DNA from: UBA4582 sp002389265
Lineage (GTDB): Bacteria > Pseudomonadota > Gammaproteobacteria > Pseudomonadales > Azotimanducaceae
Assembly (NCBI GenBank): GCA_943788825.1
Contig: CALSRT010000001.1
Coordinates: forward strand, 62,001-126,000
Length of the DNA: 64,000 bases
Direction of reading: 5' to 3'
Part shown: piece by piece, positions 52,777-60,599 of the stretch
Layout of the letters: each line of letters opens with the position of its first letter
Position numbering within the stretch: position 1 is the first letter of the stretch
Translations under genes and position numbers: made by a program
The notes under the pieces: generated by a model
The model's input: only the letters and a program-made list of their open reading frames with translations
Told to the model about the DNA's origin: nothing
The model's database searches: none

Positions 52777-53442
52777 GTGTCTAATAGTGTAAAAGAGGTA
52801 CTGTTCGGGCCGATCTTTAATGATAATCCGATTGGCCTGCAAATTCTCGGTATCTGCTCAGCGCTGGCTGTGACCACACAAATGAGTGTGGCGCTGGTCA
52901 TGTGCATCGCGCTGACCCTGGTGACGGCATTCTCAAATCTGTTTATATCCCTGATTCGGAATCAGATTCCGAGCAGTATTCGGATCATTGTGCAGATGAC
53001 CATTATTGCTTCTCTGGTGATCGTTGTGGACCAGATCCTGGGCGCTGTAGCCTACGATATCAGCAAGCAGTTGACGGTTTTTGTTGGACTGATCATTACC
53101 AACTGTATTGTTATGGGTCGGGCCGAAGCCTTTGCTATGCAGAATCCACCTGGCATTAGCTTCCTGGATGGTTTGGGTAACGGTTTGGGCTACAGTGTCG
53201 TGCTTATGGCCGTGGCTATCATTCGCGAACTGTTAGGCTCTGGAAGCTTAATGGGCGTAGAAATTTTGCCGCTGGTAACGAACGGTGGTTGGTATGTCCC
53301 GACTGGTATGATGCTGCTGCCGCCCAGCGCCTTTTTTATTATCGGCTTGTTAATTTGGGCACTGCGCAGTTGGAAGTCTGAGCAGGTTGAAGCGCCAGAC
53401 TACGAAATCGGTGGTCACACCGCCCTATCAAGAGCTATGTAG
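52777..53442 (+). CDS. nqrD: Na+-NQR subunit D
   Basis: NqrD is a six-helix inner-membrane subunit that, with NqrE, holds a buried 2Fe-2S cluster and belongs to the RnfE/NqrD family. The 221-residue sequence has the expected KEVLFGPIFNDNPIGLQILGICSALAVTT start, NCIVMGRAEAFAMQNPP and DGLGNGLGYSVVL. I choose the GTG at 52777, with GGGAG 7 bp upstream; the in-frame GTG at 52771 is too close to that site. It lies 18 bp after nqrC. Confidence 0.96.
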   Translation: MSNSVKEVLFGPIFNDNPIGLQILGICSALAVTTQMSVALVMCIALTLVTAFSNLFISLIRNQIPSSIRIIVQMTIIASLVIVVDQILGAVAYDISKQLTVFVGLIITNCIVMGRAEAFAMQNPPGISFLDGLGNGLGYSVVLMAVAIIRELLGSGSLMGVEILPLVTNGGWYVPTGMMLLPPSAFFIIGLLIWALRSWKSEQVEAPDYEIGGHTALSRAM

Positions 53443-53450
53443 GATAGATC

Positions 53451-54062
53451 ATGTTTGAATATTATCTCAGTCTCTTTCTAAAGGCCGTATTCATCGAGAA
53501 TATGGCCCTGGTGTTCTTTCTTGGCATGTGTACCTTTATTGCCATTTCAAAGAAGATCGAAACCGCTATTGGTTTAGGTATTGCGGTGATCGTTGTTCAA
53601 GCGATTACCGTACCAGTGAATAATCTGATTTTCGTTTACCTGTTACAAGATGGTGCGCTGGCTTGGGCCGGTTTGCCGGATGTGGATCTGAGCTTTTTAG
53701 GCTACCTGAGCTACATCGGTGTGATTGCGGCCATCGTGCAAATCATGGAAATGTTTCTCGATAAGTATGTACCGGCACTTTACAACGCCCTGGGTGTGTT
53801 CCTGCCGCTGATCACAGTGAACTGCGCTATCTTGGGTGCGTCTTTGTTTATGGTGAATCGCGACTACAACTTCGGCGAGAGTGTCGTTTATGGCGTTGGC
53901 GCAGGTGTCGGTTGGGCCTTGGCGATTGTGACCTTAGCTGGAATTCGGGAAAAGCTGAAATATAGCGATGTGCCTGCAGGGTTGCGGGGGCTGGGTATTA
54001 CATTCATTACCGTTGGACTTATGTCATTAGGCTTTATGTCCTTTGGTGGAATTTCACTCTAA
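53451..54062 (+). CDS. nqrE: Na+-NQR subunit E
   Basis: NqrE is the inverted-topology partner of NqrD in the membrane and contributes cysteine ligands of the shared 2Fe-2S cluster. The 203-residue protein begins with YYLSLFLKAVFIENMALVFFLGMCTF and includes LGVFLPLITVNCAILGASLFM; the Cys residues in GMC and NCAILG are the expected ligands. About six membrane helices are visible. It follows nqrD by 8 bp and precedes nqrF by 12 bp. Confidence 0.97.
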   Translation: MFEYYLSLFLKAVFIENMALVFFLGMCTFIAISKKIETAIGLGIAVIVVQAITVPVNNLIFVYLLQDGALAWAGLPDVDLSFLGYLSYIGVIAAIVQIMEMFLDKYVPALYNALGVFLPLITVNCAILGASLFMVNRDYNFGESVVYGVGAGVGWALAIVTLAGIREKLKYSDVPAGLRGLGITFITVGLMSLGFMSFGGISL

Positions 54063-54074
54063 TTTGAAGTGGCT

Positions 54075-55298
54075 ATGAATACTGAAATTATCTTAGGTGT
54101 ATCGATGTTTACCGTCATCATCATGATGCTGGTGTTTATCATTCTCTTTGCGCGGAATCAGCTGGTTAGTACCGGTGCCGTGACTATCGAAATTAACGAT
54201 GATCCGGCCAAGGCGATCACGACTAATGCAGGCGGCAAGCTGTTACAAACACTGTCAGATTCCGGCATATTCTTATCCTCTGCCTGTGGTGGTGGCGGTA
54301 CCTGCGGTCAATGCCGATGTCGCGTGCTTGAAGGTGGTGGGTCGATGTTGTCGACAGAGGCGATTCACTTTACCCGTAAAGAAGCTCAGGAAGGCTGGCG
54401 TTTGAGTTGCCAGACTGCGGTCAAGCAGGATATGAAAGTCGAAGTCGATCCTGAGTTTTTTGGCGTGAAGCGCTGGGAATGTGAAGTTGTTGCTAATGAC
54501 AACGTTGCGACGTTTATCAAGGAATTAGTACTGAAGCTGCCGGAAGGCGAGGAAGTCGATTTCCGTGCCGGCGGTTATGTCCAGTTTGAAATCGACCCTT
54601 ACGAGATGTCCTATAAAGACATTGATGTCGCTGAAGAATACCGTGGCGATTGGGAGAAGTTTGGCGTTTTTAATTATCATTCAAAGGTTGATGAAGTCAC
54701 TATCCGGGCCTATTCCATGGCTAATTACCCGGAAGAAAAAGGCATCATGAAATTCAACATTCGAGTGGCCTCACCGCCACCGGGTACAGATTTCCCACCG
54801 GGAAAAATGTCGTCGTACCTGTTTTCACTGAAGCCGGGCGATAAAGTTACGATCTTCGGACCATACGGTGAATTCTTTGCGAAAAACACCGAAGCCGAGA
54901 TGGTATTTATCGGTGGTGGTGCTGGCATGGCGCCCATGCGAGCCCATATTTTCGATCAACTCTTGCGTCTGAATACGAATCGTAAAATCAGTTTTTGGTA
55001 TGGCGGCAGAAATCAGCGAGAACTGTTTTACGTAGATGAATTCGATAAGCTGGCAGCGGAGCACCCCAATTTTGAATGGCATGTCGCCCTGTCAGACCAG
55101 AATATAGAGGGTTGGACTGGCTACACAGGATTTATTCACAACGTGTTGTACGATAATTATCTGAAGGACCACCCAGCACCTGAAGATTGTGAGTTTTATA
55201 TGTGCGGACCACCGATGATGAATGCTGCGGTGATCAGAATGCTCGAAGACTTAGGCGTGGAACAAGACAACATCATGCTGGATGACTTCGGCGGTTAA
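54075..55298 (+). CDS. nqrF: Na+-NQR subunit F (NADH-oxidising)
   Basis: NqrF takes electrons from NADH. The 407-residue protein has an N-terminal membrane helix (LGVSMFTVIIMMLVFIILF) and a ferredoxin domain with 2Fe-2S ligands Cys71, Cys77, Cys80 and Cys112, one residue offset from the positions I recall for Vibrio. The FAD motif is RAYSMANYPEE, and the NADH-binding region contains FIGGGAGMAPMRAHIF and YMCGPPMMN. I start at the ATG at 54075 rather than the GTG at 54069. It is the last gene of the operon, followed by short 13-bp repeats and a strong terminator. Confidence 0.97.
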   Translation: MNTEIILGVSMFTVIIMMLVFIILFARNQLVSTGAVTIEINDDPAKAITTNAGGKLLQTLSDSGIFLSSACGGGGTCGQCRCRVLEGGGSMLSTEAIHFTRKEAQEGWRLSCQTAVKQDMKVEVDPEFFGVKRWECEVVANDNVATFIKELVLKLPEGEEVDFRAGGYVQFEIDPYEMSYKDIDVAEEYRGDWEKFGVFNYHSKVDEVTIRAYSMANYPEEKGIMKFNIRVASPPPGTDFPPGKMSSYLFSLKPGDKVTIFGPYGEFFAKNTEAEMVFIGGGAGMAPMRAHIFDQLLRLNTNRKISFWYGGRNQRELFYVDEFDKLAAEHPNFEWHVALSDQNIEGWTGYTGFIHNVLYDNYLKDHPAPEDCEFYMCGPPMMNAAVIRMLEDLGVEQDNIMLDDFGG

Positions 55299-55324
55299 CA
55301 ATCGCGGTTAACAATCGCGGTTAA
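55291..55324 (+). repeat. 13-bp tandem repeat at the end of nqrF
   Basis: GCGGTTAACAATC occurs at 55291-55303 and 55304-55316, with a partial third copy to 55324. The first copy contains the nqrF stop codon. It looks like slippage and leaves the protein unchanged. Confidence 0.8.
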
Positions 55325-55352
55325 TTATCTCGATAACAGCGAGTAGTAAGAA

Positions 55353-55384
55353 AGGGCGAGCCGATAAGGCCCGCCCTTTTTTTT
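55353..55384 (+). terminator. Rho-independent terminator of the nqr operon
   Basis: GGGCG(A)GCC-GATAA-GGC(C)CGCCC forms a stem with one mismatch, followed by eight T. It marks the end of nqrA-F, so a downstream apbE is not part of the operon. Confidence 0.9.
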
Positions 55385-55453
55385 AGTTCTTTTTTAGTTC
55401 TTCATTACTGCAAGCCTTGCTGAAGTCTTGTTCAGCGCGAACTCAGTGCAAGT

Positions 55454-56239
55454 TCAGGCCGGCCGCTCATTGAATTTTTCTTCGCTGATGCTGTACCCGG
55501 CTTCGGCTTGAATACACAGGTAATTGCCATCCGCGCGCTTCTCTGTCCAGGGTAATACCGGAATAATTTTGCGGGCGCGGGCCATCGCCATGGCGTCTGC
55601 TACACTGTCGCTTTCGCTTAGCATCTCTATGTTTAAGCGGGTTGGGAAGATCACCGTATATTGACCGGTCTTCGCGCCCGCTAAGGCGTCAGTGGGAGAG
55701 ATCCAGACCGAGTCTACTGACTCGTGACCGTCATGAATTGCCAGATGGTCTGCAGGAGCATGGGCCAGATAGAACCAGGTATCAAAACGTTTCGGCATCA
55801 TTTCCGGGGTCACCCAATGGGCGTAGGGCTGCAGCAGGTCACAAGCTAGCAGCAAATCTTCCCGGTCAAGAAACTCAGCGATAGAAAGTTCATTTTTAAC
55901 CAGCGCTTCTCTGTAAGGCTCAAGCTGGAGCAGGCGTTTCGCTGAGATCAAGTCGGTAGCCCCCGGCTCCCTGGCCAGTAAGATACCGCATTCCTCGAAT
56001 GCCTCGCGGATAGCGCCTACTTGCAACGCCAGGCTAATATCGTCGGCCGCGTCGACACCGACGCAGCGGCTTCGCACCTGACTGTCGCCGGCGTCGACCT
56101 TGCCGCCTGGAAAAACCAACGCACCAGAGGCGAAATCAATCTGATGATGGCGTACCACCATAAAGACCTCCAATGCATCGACGCCATCACGGAGCATCAG
56201 GATAGTGGCTGCTGGAACGGGAGTTGGAGCTTGAGACAT
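55454..56239 (-). CDS. Nudix hydrolase, NUDT19-like
   Basis: This 261-residue Nudix protein has the motif split over ALVFPGGKVDAGDS and AIREAFEECGILL, which supplies REAFEEcG with the metal-binding Glu residues. The insertion of about 20 residues inside the Nudix box and the overall length fit the NUDT7/NUDT19 (RP2) group, whose members cleave CoA and acyl-CoA diphosphates. That would suit a genome rich in acyl-CoA enzymes, but substrate assignment is inference. Its ATG overlaps the stop of the MORN protein gene by one base, so the two are coupled. Confidence 0.85.
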   Translation of the reverse strand: MSQAPTPVPAATILMLRDGVDALEVFMVVRHHQIDFASGALVFPGGKVDAGDSQVRSRCVGVDAADDISLALQVGAIREAFEECGILLAREPGATDLISAKRLLQLEPYREALVKNELSIAEFLDREDLLLACDLLQPYAHWVTPEMMPKRFDTWFYLAHAPADHLAIHDGHESVDSVWISPTDALAGAKTGQYTVIFPTRLNIEMLSESDSVADAMAMARARKIIPVLPWTEKRADGNYLCIQAEAGYSISEEKFNERPA

Positions 56240-57075
56240 TAGCGATTTCCTTCTTTGATGATAAGCCAGATATTACCCTGTTTTTTGAAGTGCAGAAATT
56301 TAGATGAGACATCACTGTAGGTTTCTGAGCGATAGGTTTGCGTGAAGCTAATTCGAGCCTCATCGGGCCGAATGATCTCGTAGTCGAGATCATTCAGCAT
56401 GACCTCGATAAATTTGGGCGCCTCCAAGCGCGAGCGTCGCAGTGCATTCCAATCAATACGTGTTTGTTTGCCAGGTACAGCAAATTCAGCCGCATAGCTT
56501 GCCAGATATTGATCAACGTTTTGCGACGACCAGGCCTTGGCCCAGTCCTGGATCGCGGTTGCCAGTTCCTGCTTGACTCTGACGTGAGCGGTCTCGGCAG
56601 ACTGGCCGGGGGCAGTCTCCACAACCGCTGGTGTTAACGTCTTAGGGCTAATCGCGATAGTATTCTTGGCACCTTGCCCGGCACTGACCGCTGCCATGGT
56701 TTCAGTCAGCACATTGGGATGACTAGCCGGCGTAGTGGTCTGGGTGGGCGCGAGTTGTTGGTTTATCAGGATGTCGTTTTCGAAGTAGCCGCTATAGACA
56801 CTGCCATCGGCTAAAATCAGGGTTCCTGGACCGTTTTTAAGGTCGTCTTTGAAGTGTCCGACGAATTGCGTGCCATCCTGCCAGGTAATGGTACCCTTGC
56901 CGTCGCGCTTACCATCGAAGACCATGCCCACATAGCGGGTGCCATCTGGCCAGACGAGTGTGCGGATGACAGACTGGGTAGAGGTTTCGTTACTAGAGGT
57001 TTCGTGACTAGACTTTGCGGCACCTGCAGAGAATATCATTCCTGCCGCGATGAGCAGTAAAAGGCAGATTTTCAT
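56239..57075 (-). CDS. Secreted MORN-repeat protein with an NTF2-like C-terminal domain
   Basis: This protein of about 278 residues has a signal peptide (ICLLLLIAAGMIFSAGA), about two and a half MORN repeats between residues 45 and 100 (YVGMVFDGKRDGKGTITW, FVGHFKDDLKNGPGTL, YSGYFEND), a Thr/Ala-rich linker, and a C-terminal domain of about 110 residues. That domain contains AIQDWAKAWSSQNVDQYLASYA and RISFTQTYRSETYSDVSSKFL, which resemble the NTF2/SnoaL-like fold found at the end of some L,D-transpeptidases (Cds6-like). No catalytic residues are seen. A periplasmic or lipid-associated role is likely. The start at 57075 has AGGA upstream; the frame opens earlier at 57135. Confidence 0.75.
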   Translation of the reverse strand: MKICLLLLIAAGMIFSAGAAKSSHETSSNETSTQSVIRTLVWPDGTRYVGMVFDGKRDGKGTITWQDGTQFVGHFKDDLKNGPGTLILADGSVYSGYFENDILINQQLAPTQTTTPASHPNVLTETMAAVSAGQGAKNTIAISPKTLTPAVVETAPGQSAETAHVRVKQELATAIQDWAKAWSSQNVDQYLASYAAEFAVPGKQTRIDWNALRRSRLEAPKFIEVMLNDLDYEIIRPDEARISFTQTYRSETYSDVSSKFLHFKKQGNIWLIIKEGNR

Positions 57076-57166
57076 AAAAAGATTGTCCTGGGTGCCGCCG
57101 TTAGAGCCTGAAGTTAGCGCATTAAATAGTACCATCTACTCGCCAGCGGTTGAAACGCTCGGTAAT

Positions 57167-58168
57167 TCAAGGTGCGAGATTAAATAGACCTGCTGCCGCA
57201 GCGGCACCCATGACGGGGCCAGGTTCAATAATCCAGGGGCCATCATTACGTATGGTGATCTCGGCGTAGTCGTCGGCGCCCAGTTGAATCGTGCGGTCTC
57301 CATCAAAGGCCAGAATGCACGGGCCTTGAATTCGTTGGGGCTGACCGAATTCGATTCGGCCGTAGGCCTGGATTGGAATTTCACCATAAAGCCCAGGGGA
57401 GAGCGGCACTCGAACCCGGGTTGTGGCAGGCTGACCACACCTTATCAACACGCCGAATGGATCTCGTGCATCGCAAGGCAACAGGTAACCGCCAATGGGT
57501 GACATACCCACCGATGCCGGTTCAGCACGGGACAAATACACCGCCGTGATATTTTCCGGGGCAAAGGGGAGTAGGCTGCCGAGCATATCGTTTTTGAGTA
57601 CCACAGCGTCGATTAGTGCGGTATCGTCCTGGCCACCCTGCTCGACCCCGCCATTGACGCTAATATGTAATTGCTTGCAGCGATAACAGTGGGTTTCAGC
57701 GGCGAGTTGCTCGCTACAAATGATCCCGGCTGCCGCCCCGGCGACGGAGGCCTCCATCAGTTGTGGAAAGACATTATTGGTGCCTGTCGACAGCGGCAGA
57801 ATGACAGCGCCAGGTTGCGCTCGGGCCACGATCCGGCTGGTGCCGTCGCCGCCCAAGACAATAAAGGTGCGACAACCGGCATCCCACATGGCGTTGACCA
57901 TATAAGTGGTGTCCTTGGCCGTGTGACTTAAGGGGAATTGCAGTATCTCGATTCGCGCACGCTCTTCGATATTTTCGATAGCGCGCTCGTTGATTCTAAA
58001 TGGTTCGTTGGCTAGATAGATTTTTCCCACACCATTGGCCAGGGCGCCCAACACCAGGCGGGTGACCTGCTGCTGTTTGTTTTGGTGACTGCTGGTGCTG
58101 GCCCGCGCCGCAACCCGACGCACGTCTCGACCAGACATGGGGTTGACGATGATGCCGAGGTGATTCAT
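57167..58168 (-). CDS. NAD kinase-like (AcoX-type) protein
   Basis: This 333-residue protein has the ATP-NAD kinase/diacylglycerol kinase fold: the N-terminal GIIVNPMSGRDVRRVAARAS, the GGDGT motif (FIVLGGDGTSRIV) and LPLSTGTNNVFPQ. These match the AcoX/ATP-NAD kinase family seen near acetoin and other catabolic clusters rather than the essential NAD kinase, which is normally shorter. The function is not established; phosphorylation of NAD or a lipid is possible. Its ATG overlaps the yaaA stop by one base. Confidence 0.82.
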   Translation of the reverse strand: MNHLGIIVNPMSGRDVRRVAARASTSSHQNKQQQVTRLVLGALANGVGKIYLANEPFRINERAIENIEERARIEILQFPLSHTAKDTTYMVNAMWDAGCRTFIVLGGDGTSRIVARAQPGAVILPLSTGTNNVFPQLMEASVAGAAAGIICSEQLAAETHCYRCKQLHISVNGGVEQGGQDDTALIDAVVLKNDMLGSLLPFAPENITAVYLSRAEPASVGMSPIGGYLLPCDARDPFGVLIRCGQPATTRVRVPLSPGLYGEIPIQAYGRIEFGQPQRIQGPCILAFDGDRTIQLGADDYAEITIRNDGPWIIEPGPVMGAAAAAGLFNLAP

Positions 58169-58938
58169 CAGGCTTTACGTGTGAACACCCATTGGGTATC
58201 CGTAGAGAAATCATCGTTAAAGCGATAGCCGTCCGTGGTGAACGCTTTCAGAGCCTCAGGTTTATTGATGCGATTTTTGACGATATAGCTGGCCATATAA
58301 CCCCGAGCTTTCTTGGCGTAGAAGCCCAAAATTTTGTAAGTTCCCTTGCTATAGTCTTTGAACACCGGGGTGATAATATTGCCAGCAAGCACTTTAGGCC
58401 GGACAGACTTAAAATATTCATTAGAAGCGAGGTTGATGACCGTTTTGTTACGATGGCCGCTCAGCTCTTCATTCAATGTTTGAGTAATCGCGTCACCCCA
58501 AAAGGCGTAAAGATCTTTGCCGTGTTCAGTGGCTATTCGAGTGCCCATTTCCAGGCGGTAAGCTTGTATCAAGTCAAGTGGGCGTAAGACGCCGTACAAA
58601 CCGGATAGAATTCGCAGGCTTTTCTGGGCAAAGGTGAAGTCCCGCTGGCTGTAGCTATCTGCATCGAGGCCGATATAAACATCGCCACGAAAGGCAAGAA
58701 TGGCTTGCCGAGCATTTGATGGCGTAAAGGGCGTCTGCCATTGTTGGAAACGCTGGGCATTGAGTTCGCCCAGTTTGGGACTAATGCGCATTAACTTCGA
58801 CAGATCTGTTGCAGACCGACTGCGCATCTCTGTGATCAGACGTTCTGATCGCGCCAGTAAATCGGGCGTCGTATTTTTCTCTGTTGACAGAGGGCTATCG
58901 AAGTCGAGGGTCTTGGCAGGAGAGATCACGGTTAACAT
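58168..58938 (-). CDS. yaaA: Peroxide stress protein YaaA
   Basis: YaaA lowers intracellular free iron during peroxide stress and binds DNA. The 256-residue length fits the DUF328 family. Recognisable segments are MLTVISPAKTLDFDSP at the start, AFRGDVYIGLDADSYSQRDF, LRILSGLYGVLRPLDLIQAYRLEMGT, INLASNEYFKSV and YKILGFYAKKARGYMASYI. I start at the ATG at 58938; nine upstream in-frame codons lack support. It heads a minus-strand pair with the NAD-kinase-like gene. Confidence 0.95.
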   Translation of the reverse strand: MLTVISPAKTLDFDSPLSTEKNTTPDLLARSERLITEMRSRSATDLSKLMRISPKLGELNAQRFQQWQTPFTPSNARQAILAFRGDVYIGLDADSYSQRDFTFAQKSLRILSGLYGVLRPLDLIQAYRLEMGTRIATEHGKDLYAFWGDAITQTLNEELSGHRNKTVINLASNEYFKSVRPKVLAGNIITPVFKDYSKGTYKILGFYAKKARGYMASYIVKNRINKPEALKAFTTDGYRFNDDFSTDTQWVFTRKA

Positions 58939-59394
58939 GGCAGTATGAGTTATCGCTGATGACAAGGCGCAGGATACTCGATTTAGGTTCGCCAGGCGAG
59001 TAGCAAAGGTTAATTCGATCTGCCGAGTCGGAACTTAGTTGTAGTCGAGCGCTAGGCGAAAATCGACTCCGATTGCTGCCTAGGCTTGAAATAGTCCGAA
59101 GCTGGCCTGTTTGCTATCGTGTAATGTCTTGAAAAGCCGTGAGTAAGGGGCTTTTGCAGTATTTTGTCAGAGATGCGCCGCTCACATCGCCCGGGCATGC
59201 CAGTAGATTAACAGTGAGGTCCTAGAATTGGGGATGTAAATGCTCTGAAAGACCGTTAATATATCGGCTGATTTGTAAATGTCTGAAATATGCAGTGAGC
59301 CCTGCATGTTTTTTAAATCGAGATGCAGATGGGGGCGCCGAGAGTCATAGTTGTGTGGCGGTGTGTATCTAAATGTATAGACGAGGTTGTAAAA
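58939..59394. other. 456-bp intergenic region before the FecR-like gene
   Basis: No gene is convincing. It contains two stem-loops on the plus strand: AAAAGCC/GGCTTTT at 59132-59155, and ATGCAG-TGAGCC-CTGCAT followed by a G and six T at 59290-59314. The second lies only 80 bp before the FecR-like start, so it sits inside its leader. I compared the sequence with the c-di-GMP riboswitch core and saw no match. Confidence 0.5.
59290..59314 (+). terminator. Terminator-like hairpin in the leader of the FecR-like gene
   Basis: A 6-bp stem, ATGCAG/CTGCAT with loop TGAGCC, is followed by GTTTTTT. No plus-strand gene ends just before it, so it could be an attenuator for the downstream gene or terminate antisense-free upstream transcription. 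The short stem makes it weak. Confidence 0.4.
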
Positions 59395-60339
59395 ATGAGT
59401 TTTAAGCGGTTAAGTTTGATGGCGTTATTGAGTACCTTATTGCTGGTGGGATTCAATGGAGTGGCGCTAGGTCGGGAGGCTCCAGTTGCTAAATTGGTCG
59501 ATATCCTTGGAAGTGTAGAATATTCGAGAGATGGCACTGAATGGAAGCCAGTGACAAGAACCAAGTACTTGTTTGCCGGTTATCAGATCAAGACGGGTGA
59601 AGACGGCGCTGGCAAGTTCGTCAACCAAGTTGACGGTGCGACGCAGGATGTCGGCCCAAATTCTGAAATTTTGGTTGTGGCGAACGGTCTGGAGTTAGTT
59701 TCTGGCGATCTCGGTGAAGCAAAACAAGACGCTGGTGATATTTTTGAAGGCCTGTCGAATAAATTCGCAACTGCGCAGCGTTACACCACAGTCAGACGTT
59801 CAGTAACGAAAGCCGCCGATGATGCGTGTGACAGTAAGGTCAGAACGATTCGTAAGGTGACGTTGTCAGCTGGTTTTCCTGATCTGGTATGGCGCAATGG
59901 ATGCCCGGAGTACTCCTATCGTCTGGTTGTCGATGGCGTTAGTCACGAAGTTGCCGCGCATTCCACGGCCGAGATGATTCGCTATTCGGTGACTGATATG
60001 TCTCCTGGAGAGCATAGTTATCATGTGGAGGTTCTTGATCAAGACGGCACGCTCTATATCCCAAAAAGCGAGTCATCGTTCGTCTGGCTTGATAAGGCTG
60101 CCGAAGACAGTCTGATGGCCAAATTAAAGGCGGCAGAAGATGATGTGTTTGTAGTGGCGGATCTGCTGGAAGCCCAAAATATGCATATTGCGGCCATGGA
60201 TAAATATCGAAGTTATTTTGCTGGAAATGCCGACGATAACGACATGCGGCCCCTGTTAGTCCAATCCTATCAGACCTTGAAGTTGAGCAATTTGCGTGAG
60301 AGCGAGTCCCGACTCTATAATTCTTCGATAGAGCCCTAA
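59395..60339 (+). CDS. Secreted FecR-domain-like protein
   Basis: This 314-residue protein has a signal peptide (LSLMALLSTLLLVGFNGVALG) and then a FecR-like beta-domain (VAKLVDILGSVEYSRDGTEWKPVTRT, followed by GYQIKTGEDGAGKFVNQVDG). The rest has an Ig-like stretch (YSYRLVVDGVSHEVA) and a helical end with TPR-like character (AAMDKYRSYFAGNADDNDMRPLLVQSYQTLKL). Proteins of this type are often encoded beside CHASE2-domain cyclases, as here, and may deliver an envelope signal. The ATG at 59395 has GAGG upstream. A terminator at 60527-60566 separates it from the cyclase gene, so cotranscription is partial at most. Confidence 0.75.
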   Translation: MSFKRLSLMALLSTLLLVGFNGVALGREAPVAKLVDILGSVEYSRDGTEWKPVTRTKYLFAGYQIKTGEDGAGKFVNQVDGATQDVGPNSEILVVANGLELVSGDLGEAKQDAGDIFEGLSNKFATAQRYTTVRRSVTKAADDACDSKVRTIRKVTLSAGFPDLVWRNGCPEYSYRLVVDGVSHEVAAHSTAEMIRYSVTDMSPGEHSYHVEVLDQDGTLYIPKSESSFVWLDKAAEDSLMAKLKAAEDDVFVVADLLEAQNMHIAAMDKYRSYFAGNADDNDMRPLLVQSYQTLKLSNLRESESRLYNSSIEP

Positions 60340-60381
60340 ACTCCTTTAGCTGCGCGGCTTGAGTCGTGAGTCTATACTGCT

Positions 60382-60420
60382 AGGCTGCGACTCCAGGCTG
60401 CGACTCCAGGCTGCGACTCG
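60382..60420 (+). repeat. Three tandem 13-bp repeats
   Basis: AGGCTGCGACTCC occurs at 60382-60394 and 60395-60407, and a third copy ends in G at 60420. It lies in the non-coding gap after the FecR-like gene. Confidence 0.85.
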
Positions 60421-60526
60421 ATGAGGGGTGAATAAGAGGAGGCTTTCGGCGCAGGTATGACCTCGGCTATTGTTGGTGGCTTGGGGCCTGTCTGACCAAA
60501 GTTGTAGCCTTCTTGTTTGACTATAG

Positions 60527-60566
60527 AAACCCGCAGTGATCTTATATGGCGACTGCGGGTTTTTTT
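60527..60566 (+). terminator. Rho-independent terminator between FecR-like and cyclase genes
   Basis: AAACCCGCAGT and ACTGCGGGTTT form a perfect 11-bp stem with a 14-bp loop, followed by a T-tract to 60566. The in-frame ATG at 60546 falls in the loop, which argues against using it as the cyclase start. Confidence 0.8.
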
Positions 60567-60599
60567 GTGACACCTGGTGAAAAAGCGACAGAGAGTGAT

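Noticed and set aside
58939..59394. A c-di-GMP (GEMM) riboswitch in the leader of the FecR-like gene
   Set aside because: I compared the region by eye with the GEMM core and did not find the conserved boxes.
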